A stretch of 64,000 nt of DNA, taken from assembly GCF_900109995.1 (NCBI RefSeq), contig NZ_FOCB01000007.1:147177-211176 (forward strand), in the 5' to 3' direction. This document shows, piece after piece, positions 57,102 through 64,000 of this stretch. The translations under genes and the position numbers were made by a program. Below the pieces are notes generated by a model, which ran no database searches, was not told the origin of the DNA, and was given only the letters and a program-made list of their open reading frames with translations. The first letter of the stretch is position 1; the number at the start of each line of letters is the position of its first letter. Source of the DNA: Pseudomonas sp. ok272. Its GTDB lineage: Bacteria > Pseudomonadota > Gammaproteobacteria > Pseudomonadales > Pseudomonadaceae.

Positions 57102-60100
57102 TTAGAAGGCGATATTGAGCCCCAGGCGTACGCCGTGATCGCTATAGCCATCGCCGATCTGCCCGGAGTAGCCCAGGTCGACGCTTGCTTGCGGGGCAAG
57201 CTTGGCGCTGACCCCGAACTGTAGCAGCGCGGTGTCCTGGGCAATGGGCACGCCCTTGACGGTGAAGCTGTCATAGCCGGCCAGGGTCAGGTGACTGTCT
57301 TGGCTTGGCTCGTCGAGCACACGCTGCCACGCCAGGCTGCTCTGTACGCTCAATGGCACCCCCGCTACGTCAACAGCGGGAGTGCTCGCACGCAGGCCCA
57401 GGCTGGAATAGGTCGTACGGTCCTTCTCGCTGTCGCCGCGCAACGCAGTGCTGCCACCCTGTTCGTGGAAGCTGTCGCTGTCGACTTCGACATGGGCCAG
57501 GCCAACGAACGGCTCAAGGGTCAGGTCACCGGCCTGGATGGCATACCCCAGTTCACCAAACACCTGTGTCGTATTGGCGTCGTACTTGGCCTTGACGCGC
57601 TCTTGCATGCTGCCGACGTTGACGTAGCGCCTGCTGTCAATGTCGCTCCAGGCATGGGAGGCGCCCACGCTCAGGTGCAGCGCATTCCACTGCCCGCCCA
57701 GGTAGGCCGTCAGTGATGTGCTGTCGACCTTGGCCGAGGAGTTTCGCGCATCGGCGTCCAGGTCACTGGTGCCATAACCGGCCGCCAGTCCCGCGCGCCA
57801 GGTGTCGTTCAGCGGCATGTCGATGCCCAGCAGCGTGCCCTGGCTGCTATGGTCGAGGCTGGCGACATTGCTATTGCCGTCGCTATCGCCCCAACTGCCG
57901 TAGCCCTGCACCCAGAAGGTCATGCCACTTTGCGCATCGACATGCAGCACACCTTCACTCGGGGCCTGGCCCTGAGCACTGCGCAGGCGCGTTCCAATCG
58001 CATCGCGCACGTAGCGGCTGTCATCGAACAACGCACCACGGGTGCTGGCGTGGATCTCGCCAGACAGGCTGTCGTAAGCCGAGCGTGCCTGGTCGGCACT
58101 GAGTACCGCCACCGCGCTATACACACTCCCCGCGTCGGCCGCATCCAGCGTCCCGGCCACGGCACGCTGGTTGTAGGTCTGAGCGACCGACGTGAAGGCG
58201 ACTTCGTTACGATCCAGACCCAGGGTCACGCCATTGCTTGCGTAGGTCACTTGCGGCGTGAGGAAGACCAGGTTGCTGCTGACGCTGCCAAAGGTGCCGG
58301 TCAGGTTGCCGGCCTCGATAATTTTGTACTGGGTGTTCGGTGCCCAGTCGCCAGTGCCGGCCACGATGTTCAGGCCCGCGCCGCCAAGCGACACGGTGCC
58401 GGTGGCGTTCACCTGGTCGGAGCGGCCATCGGGGTCCGCTTCGATCACTAGCGTAGAGCCGCTGTTGAAGCGGATGTCGCCGGCAACGTTCAGTGTGCCA
58501 ATCGAGTTGCCCGGGTTCAGGGTCGCGCCGCTGGCCAGGTTGATATCGCCATTGATGGTGCCGTGGCCGCCGAGCATCGCCCCCTGGGCCACGTCGACAT
58601 CGCTGGAAAGGTTGGCGCTGGAGCCCGCCGCACCGCCGATGATCAGGCTGCCGGCCCCGACCGTGGTGCCACCACCGACCGTCGAGAGGCCATTGAGGAC
58701 CAGTTTGCCGCTACCGACCTTGGCCAAGTGGCCAACACCGTTGATCGAGCCGTCAAACACACTGCTGGCGCCGTCTGCCCCCACTTGCAATGTACTGCCT
58801 GCACCCAGCAGCAAAGCCCCCGAACCACTGAGGGCATCCAGGTTGTTAAACCCGCCGACACTGACCAAGGCGCTACTGGCAACGTTCAAGTCAGCCTTGC
58901 CCAAGGCGGTATTACCGATCAAGTTCAACGCGCCCTGGAGAATATTCAGCGCCCCACTGAAGGTATTGTTGCCGCTCAAGGTCAGCTCGCTGGCGCCTTG
59001 TTTGTTCAGTTCGCCGTTGCCACTGACGACGCCGCTGAGGGCCATGTCATGGTTGCCGGCCAGCGTCAGGCTGCCGTTGAGTGCCACTGCGTTGGCCAGG
59101 TTGATGGTCGTCGAGCTGTCCAGCGTGGTGCCGTCGGCGGCGACCAATGCGCCGGTGCCCAGCGCGGCGCTGTTGCCCAGCACCAGGGTTCCAGCATTGA
59201 GCCGCGTGCCGCCGCCGTATGTGTTACTGCCATTGAGCGTCAGGCTAGACGCACCGGCCTTGATCAGACTGCCCGCACCGCTGACGACACCGTCAAGGGT
59301 CAACGCATGGGAGCCGGCAACGGTCAGCCCACCGTTGAGCAGCATGGCGTTGCCGAGGGTGACGGCGGCGTTGCTGTCCAGCGCAGTGCCATTGGCGGCG
59401 CTCAGCACACCGCTGCCGAGCGCGGAGTTATTGCCCACCACGATCTTGCCGCCGTTCAGGGCGGTGCCGCCGGTATAGCCGTTAGCGGCGTTAAGCACCA
59501 GGGTGCCGGTGTCGTATTTGCCGAGGGTGCCCGCGCCGTTGAGGGCCACCCCGAGTGTTGCGGTGGCGTTCGGATCAACCCGCACCGTGGCATTGCCCAT
59601 CGCGCCGTTGACCAGATTCAGCGTGCCCGCGGTGCCGTTCTGCAGGCTGTAGCCGTCCGTGACGAATTGCATGCCGGTGATGGCTTGCGCGCCGTTGACG
59701 GTCACCGTACCCGCCGAGCCCTGGAACACTGCAAAGGTGTTGACCCAGGCTTGATTAACCGTGCCGTTGACGTCGGTCCAATTGGTGGTGCCCGTGCCCC
59801 AGGTGCCGCTGCCGCCCTCCACCGAACCGTTGGGGAACAGTTGGCTGCCGTCCCAGAACTGTACGGTGACGCCCGGCGCGGTGACCAGCAGGTTGATCTG
59901 ATTGGCCAGCGCAGTTTGCAGTATCAGATCGCCCGGTGTAACGCTGCCCGGCACGGTGCCGATGAGCATGCCGTTGTCGGTCAGGCCACCGGTGTAATTG
60001 ATCAGGCGATACACACCGCTGCCGAAACCGCCGATGTCACTGACATTGAGGGTGCCGTCGAGGGTCAGGTTGTCGTCGACGCTGACCAGCGCATTGCCGC

Positions 60101-63100
60101 CGCCGGAAACCGGGGTGCCGAGGCCGACATCGAAGTTGGAGTTGCCGTTGAACACCAGCGAATCCATCGACAAGGTGCTGCCGGTTGCCGCCGCCAGATG
60201 ACCGCCATCGGCCACCGTCACCGCGCCGGTCAAGGTGCCGCTGCCGCCGAGGGTGCCGCCGCTGTTGACCAGCACGTTGCCGCTGGCCAGCGAACCGTTG
60301 ACCTGCAAAGTGCCGGCATTGACGCTGGTGTCGCCCGTCAGGTGGCTGGTACCGCTGAGGGTCAGGGTGCCGCTGCCGAGTTTGGTCAGCCCGCCGTCAC
60401 CGCTGAGAGTCCCGGCGAAGGTGCTGCTGACGTTGTTGCCGCCCAGGCTCAGCGTATTGCCGGTGCCGATCAACGCCGTACCACTGCCGGTGAGGCTGGC
60501 GAGGCTACCTGAGGCGCCGAGATTCAGCGCCGCGCCGCCACTGAGATTGACCGTGGCGTTGTTGCCCAGCGCCCCGCTACTCAACGTGGTCAAACTACCG
60601 GAAAGCACATCGAACGTGCCGCTGAAGGTGTTGTTGCCGCTCAGCGTTACGTCGGCCAGACCGTTTTTGCTCAGCGTGCCGGCGCCAGCGATGATGCCGC
60701 CGAGGGTCAGATTGTTCGTCCCGGCCAGGGCCAGATTCGCATTGACGTTGACGTTGTTGGCCAGCACCAGTGGCGCGTTGTTGTCGAGGGTCGAGGCACC
60801 GGCCACGGTCAGGGCGCCCAGGCCGAGCGCGCTGTTGCTGCCCACCGTCACGGTGCCCGCGTTCAGCGTGGTGCCACCGCTGAACGTGTTGGTGCCGTTG
60901 AGGGTCAGGTTCGACGCGCCGTTCTTGATCAATCCGCCCGCGCCACTGACCACCCTGGTGAGGGTCAGGTTGTTGCTGCCGGTATTGGTCAGATTGGCGT
61001 TGAGCACCACGTTGTTGCCCAGGCTTAGCGCACTAGGGTTGCTGTCCAGCGCCGAGGCCCCGGCCACGGTCAGGTTGCCCAGACCCAGCGCCGAATTGCT
61101 GCCGGCGGTCAGGGTGCCGGCGTTCAGGGTAGTGCCGCCGAGGAAGTTATTGTTGCCGGTCAGGGTCAGGTTGGCCACGCCGTTTTTGGTCAGGCTGCCA
61201 GCGCCGTTGACCAAACCCGCCAGGGTCAGATCGGCCGTGCCGCCAATGCCGAGGTTACCGGCCAGATTGACCGCGTTATTCACCGCAACCGCCGAAGTGG
61301 CATCCAGCGTGGTCCCGCCCGCGGTGTTCAGCGTGCCATAACCCAGTGCCGAGTTCGACGCCAGCGTCAAGCCGCCCGAGTTCAGCGCAACCGGACCCAG
61401 GAAGGCGTTGTTGCCACCGAGGGTCAGGTTGGCCGTACCGGTTTTGATCAGGCCAGCGTTGCCACTGATCACGCCACTGAGGGTCAGCGCATCGCTACCC
61501 ACTAGGGTGAGATTACCGTTGAGCGTTGCGGCGTTGGCCAGCGTCACCGCGGTATTGCTGTCCAGTTGCGTGCCGGCGTTGCTGGTCAACATGCCGGTAC
61601 CCAGCGCCGTGTTGCTGCCGACGATAATTTTGCCGCCGTCCAGTTGCGTCCCGCCGGTATAAGCGTTGGCGCCGTTGAGCACCAGCGTGCCGCTGTCGAG
61701 TTTATTGAGGATGCCGCCGCCATTGATATTCGCACCAATGGTCGCGGTCACGCCCGGATCAACGCGCATCGAGGTGGTGCCGCCGCTGCCGTTGACCGCC
61801 GTCAATTGCCCCGCCGCACCGTTGACCACGTTGTAGCCGTCGGTGAGGAATTGCATGCCAGTGAACGCTTGCGTGCCGTTCACCGTCACGGTGCCGGCGG
61901 TGCCCTGGAACACCGCGAAGTCGCCGGCCCAAGGCTGGCTGAGCTGGCCGTTGGCGTCGGTCCAGTTGGTGTCGACGGCATTCCAAGTGCCGTTGCCGCC
62001 ATCGACGACGCCGTCGGCCGTCGTCTTGCTGCCGTCCCAGTAACGAATGTTGACGTTCGGTGCCGCCACTTGAATGTTGATCTGATTGGCCACCCCGGTC
62101 TGCACCACCAGATCGCCGAGGGTGTAGCCGAACGGCACGCTGGCGACGTCCAGGCCCAGATTAGTCAGGGCCCCGGTGTAGTTGAACAGGCGATACACGC
62201 CGACACCGAAACCACCGGCATCGGTGACGTTGAGGTTACCGTTAAGGGTCAGGTTGCCGCCGACATTCATCAACGAAGTCGTCGACGGTGTGCCTAGGGC
62301 GACATCGACATTGCTGCTGGCACCGAGCGTTAACGAACCCGCTGACAAGGTATTGCCCGAGGACAACGCCAGATGGCCGCCGTTATTGATGTTCACCGCG
62401 CCAATCGCCGAACCGGTACTGGTACTGGTCAGGGTACCGCCGCTATTGACGTTGACCTGCGTACTGTTCAGCGAACCCGTGAGGTTCAGGGTGCCGCCAT
62501 TGACTGAAGTGTTGCCGGTGAGACCGCTGATCCCGGTGAGGTTCAAGGTGCCGGTACCCACTTTGGTCAACCCGCCGCTGCCACTGAGGTCACCGTCGAA
62601 AGTGCTGCTGGTGTTGACGCCGCCCACGGTCAGCGTATTGCTGCCGGAGAGTTGCACGCTGCCGCTGCCGGTCAGTGCGCCGAGGCTGGCGTCGCTGTCC
62701 AGATTGAGCCCGGCGCTGGCGCTGATGTTGACGCCGGAAGTGTTGCCCAGCGCGTTGGCGCTGAGGGTGGTGACGCTGCCGGAAATGATATTCAGCGCGC
62801 CAGTGAACGTGTTGTTGCCGGCCAGGGTCAGATCCGACAAACCGTTTTTGGTCAGGCTGCCGGCGCCGTCGATGATGCCGTTGAGACGCAGGTCGTGGTT
62901 GCCGGCGACCGTCAACCCGGCGTTCAGGGTGATCGCATTGCCGATACCATATGATCCGCTGTTATCCAGCGTCGCGGCACCGCCGACAATCAATGCGCCG
63001 CTGCCCAAACCGTTGGCATTGCCAAGGGTCAGCGTACCGGCATTGAGGGTGGTGCCGCCGCTGAACGTGTTGTTGGCGTTGAGAGACAAATTGGCCGCGC

Positions 63101-64000
63101 CGTTTTTGATCACACTGCCAGCGCCGCTGACTACGTTGCCAAGGGCAAGGTCTTGCGTGCCGCCGATTGTGAGTGCGGCGTTCAGGGCCACCGCATTGCC
63201 GAGGTTCACCAGTGGCGAATTGCTGTCCAGCGTGGCTGCGCCGCCCACGGTCAGCGCTCTGTTACCCAGTGCCGAACTGTTACCGACGGTCAGGGTGCCG
63301 GCGTTCAGCGTGGTGCCGCCGAGGTAGTTGTTGGCTGCGTTGAGAATCAGGTTGGCCGCGCCGTTTTTCACCAGACTGCCGGCGCCGCTGACCAATCCGG
63401 TCAGGGTCAGATCGGCACTGCCAGCGATGTTCAAGGCACCGGCGAGCGCCATCGCATTGTTCAGGCTGACGGCGGTGCTAGCGTCCAGCGTGGTGTTGGT
63501 CTCCGCGTTTAGGGTGCCGCTGCCCAGCGCGGTGTTGCTGCCAACGATCAGCTTGCCGGTGTTCAGCGCCGTGTTGCCAAAGTAAGTATTCGTACCTTTG
63601 AGCGTCAGGTCGGCAGCACCGTTCTTGGTCAAACCACCGATACCGGCGACGACACCGCCAAGGGTCAGGGCGTTGCTGCCGCCCAGGGTCAGAGTACCGC
63701 CGAGGTTGACGTTATTCGCCAGCGTCGCAGCCGTGCCGGCGTCCAGCGTGGTGGCGTTCGACGCATTCAGTGCGCCGGTGCCGAGTGCAGTGCTGGAACC
63801 GACGATCAGCGAACCGGCATTCAGCGCAGTGCCGCCCGAGTAAGTATTCGCACCATTGAGCGTCAGGTCGGCAGCACCGTACTTGATCAAACCACCGATA
63901 CCGCCGACGACACCGCCAAGGGTCATGGCGTTGCTGCCGCCAATGCTCAAGGCGTTATTGAGGTTAACGTTGTTGTTCAGCGTCACGGCAGCATTGCTGT
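57102..64000 (-). CDS. Giant PATR-repeat autotransporter (5' end beyond window)
   Basis: At least 2,295 residues; the start and signal peptide lie outside the window. The passenger is built of more than 20 glycine/asparagine/leucine-rich repeats of the type GAGSLTKNGAANLTLNGNN...F.GGTTLNAGTL, the passenger-associated transport repeat that forms a beta-helix. The last about 270 residues are the autotransporter beta-barrel ending in the outer-membrane signature LGLNIAF. Within the passenger a large module occurs at least twice, each ending in a block with WDGS, GTW, TNWTD, AVFQG and TVTVNG. It is probably a surface adhesin or biofilm factor; no catalytic passenger domain is visible in this part. 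Confidence 0.93.
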   Translation of the reverse strand, partial: SNAAVTLNNNVNLNNALSIGGSNAMTLGGVVGGIGGLIKYGAADLTLNGANTYSGGTALNAGSLIVGSSTALGTGALNASNATTLDAGTAATLANNVNLGGTLTLGGSNALTLGGVVAGIGGLTKNGAADLTLKGTNTYFGNTALNTGKLIVGSNTALGSGTLNAETNTTLDASTAVSLNNAMALAGALNIAGSADLTLTGLVSGAGSLVKNGAANLILNAANNYLGGTTLNAGTLTVGNSSALGNRALTVGGAATLDSNSPLVNLGNAVALNAALTIGGTQDLALGNVVSGAGSVIKNGAANLSLNANNTFSGGTTLNAGTLTLGNANGLGSGALIVGGAATLDNSGSYGIGNAITLNAGLTVAGNHDLRLNGIIDGAGSLTKNGLSDLTLAGNNTFTGALNIISGSVTTLSANALGNTSGVNISASAGLNLDSDASLGALTGSGSVQLSGSNTLTVGGVNTSSTFDGDLSGSGGLTKVGTGTLNLTGISGLTGNTSVNGGTLNLTGSLNSTQVNVNSGGTLTSTSTGSAIGAVNINNGGHLALSSGNTLSAGSLTLGASSNVDVALGTPSTTSLMNVGGNLTLNGNLNVTDAGGFGVGVYRLFNYTGALTNLGLDVASVPFGYTLGDLVVQTGVANQINIQVAAPNVNIRYWDGSKTTADGVVDGGNGTWNAVDTNWTDANGQLSQPWAGDFAVFQGTAGTVTVNGTQAFTGMQFLTDGYNVVNGAAGQLTAVNGSGGTTSMRVDPGVTATIGANINGGGILNKLDSGTLVLNGANAYTGGTQLDGGKIIVGSNTALGTGMLTSNAGTQLDSNTAVTLANAATLNGNLTLVGSDALTLSGVISGNAGLIKTGTANLTLGGNNAFLGPVALNSGGLTLASNSALGYGTLNTAGGTTLDATSAVAVNNAVNLAGNLGIGGTADLTLAGLVNGAGSLTKNGVANLTLTGNNNFLGGTTLNAGTLTAGSNSALGLGNLTVAGASALDSNPSALSLGNNVVLNANLTNTGSNNLTLTRVVSGAGGLIKNGASNLTLNGTNTFSGGTTLNAGTVTVGSNSALGLGALTVAGASTLDNNAPLVLANNVNVNANLALAGTNNLTLGGIIAGAGTLSKNGLADVTLSGNNTFSGTFDVLSGSLTTLSSGALGNNATVNLSGGAALNLGASGSLASLTGSGTALIGTGNTLSLGGNNVSSTFAGTLSGDGGLTKLGSGTLTLSGTSHLTGDTSVNAGTLQVNGSLASGNVLVNSGGTLGGSGTLTGAVTVADGGHLAAATGSTLSMDSLVFNGNSNFDVGLGTPVSGGGNALVSVDDNLTLDGTLNVSDIGGFGSGVYRLINYTGGLTDNGMLIGTVPGSVTPGDLILQTALANQINLLVTAPGVTVQFWDGSQLFPNGSVEGGSGTWGTGTTNWTDVNGTVNQAWVNTFAVFQGSAGTVTVNGAQAITGMQFVTDGYSLQNGTAGTLNLVNGAMGNATVRVDPNATATLGVALNGAGTLGKYDTGTLVLNAANGYTGGTALNGGKIVVGNNSALGSGVLSAANGTALDSNAAVTLGNAMLLNGGLTVAGSHALTLDGVVSGAGSLIKAGASSLTLNGSNTYGGGTRLNAGTLVLGNSAALGTGALVAADGTTLDSSTTINLANAVALNGSLTLAGNHDMALSGVVSGNGELNKQGASELTLSGNNTFSGALNILQGALNLIGNTALGKADLNVASSALVSVGGFNNLDALSGSGALLLGAGSTLQVGADGASSVFDGSINGVGHLAKVGSGKLVLNGLSTVGGGTTVGAGSLIIGGAAGSSANLSSDVDVAQGAMLGGHGTINGDINLASGATLNPGNSIGTLNVAGDIRFNSGSTLVIEADPDGRSDQVNATGTVSLGGAGLNIVAGTGDWAPNTQYKIIEAGNLTGTFGSVSSNLVFLTPQVTYASNGVTLGLDRNEVAFTSVAQTYNQRAVAGTLDAADAGSVYSAVAVLSADQARSAYDSLSGEIHASTRGALFDDSRYVRDAIGTRLRSAQGQAPSEGVLHVDAQSGMTFWVQGYGSWGDSDGNSNVASLDHSSQGTLLGIDMPLNDTWRAGLAAGYGTSDLDADARNSSAKVDSTSLTAYLGGQWNALHLSVGASHAWSDIDSRRYVNVGSMQERVKAKYDANTTQVFGELGYAIQAGDLTLEPFVGLAHVEVDSDSFHEQGGSTALRGDSEKDRTTYSSLGLRASTPAVDVAGVPLSVQSSLAWQRVLDEPSQDSHLTLAGYDSFTVKGVPIAQDTALLQFGVSAKLAPQASVDLGYSGQIGDGYSDHGVRLGLNIAF

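Noticed and set aside
58258..63843. Several long plus-strand frames (up to 649 codons) opposite the autotransporter
   Set aside because: The repetitive autotransporter sequence keeps the opposite strand open; products are low-complexity repeats without start sites.
57102..64000. Regular repeats resembling a CRISPR array
   Set aside because: Repeats are degenerate, in frame, and encode PATR protein repeats; no uniform direct repeat and spacer structure.

Overview
The window is a chromosomal segment of a Pseudomonas of the fluorescens group. I infer this from high GC, gene order (miaB-phoH-ybeY-corC-lnt; mrdA-rodA-mltB-rlpA-dacA-lipB-lipA; exaC next to an AcoR-type regulator), a Pseudomonas-type ArfA, and many REP/REPIN hairpins with the GGAGCGAGCCTGCTCGCGA core. 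No rRNA, tRNA or CRISPR array was seen.

Layout. 1-2.7 kb: a Sel1 protein, then an AT-richer two-gene accessory unit (MATE-like membrane protein and a WHxH 'glycine-rich domain-like' protein). 2.7-8.5 kb: DUF1820 gene and the divergent tRNA/rRNA-maturation and envelope operon miaB-phoH-ybeY-corC-lnt. 8.6-16.3 kb: YdcF-like protein, leuS-lptE-holA, arfA with a terminator inside its reading frame, and a lytic transglycosylase. 16.4-28.9 kb, minus strand: ldcA, then the large lipoate/cell-elongation group proA-nadD-rsfS-rlmH-mrdA-rodA-mltB-rlpA-dacA-ybeD-lipB-lipA. 29-41.5 kb: DNA glycosylase, DedA-PAP2 fusion ending in a MITE-like inverted repeat, cold-shock gene, two AT-rich orphan genes, LON-domain protein, LrgAB, MaoC hydratase, a MORN-repeat/C13-peptidase lipoprotein, ubiX-mpl, and an atypical J-domain protein.

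41.5-52.7 kb is the most interesting region, an ethanolamine-type catabolic cluster: an AcoR-like sigma-54 activator facing exaC (with a visible -24/-12 promoter and a candidate upstream dyad), then eutH, eutA, a 731-residue single-chain EutB-EutC fusion, and ordinary eutB and eutC. The fusion keeps most adenosylcobalamin-lyase active-site residues, but the Asp that contacts the substrate amino group (Asp362 in E. coli EutB) is Ala. The neighbouring EutB keeps the Asp. I infer a paralogous B12-dependent lyase of altered specificity, co-expressed with the canonical enzyme and sharing the EutA reactivase and EutH transporter.

52.8-64 kb: GNAT acetyltransferase, DedA protein, MtfA-type metallopeptidase, inorganic pyrophosphatase, and an S24/XRE repressor with two perfect TAAAC-N5-GTTTA operators bracketing its promoter region. 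The window ends inside a giant minus-strand PATR-repeat autotransporter whose passenger contains a large internally duplicated module.
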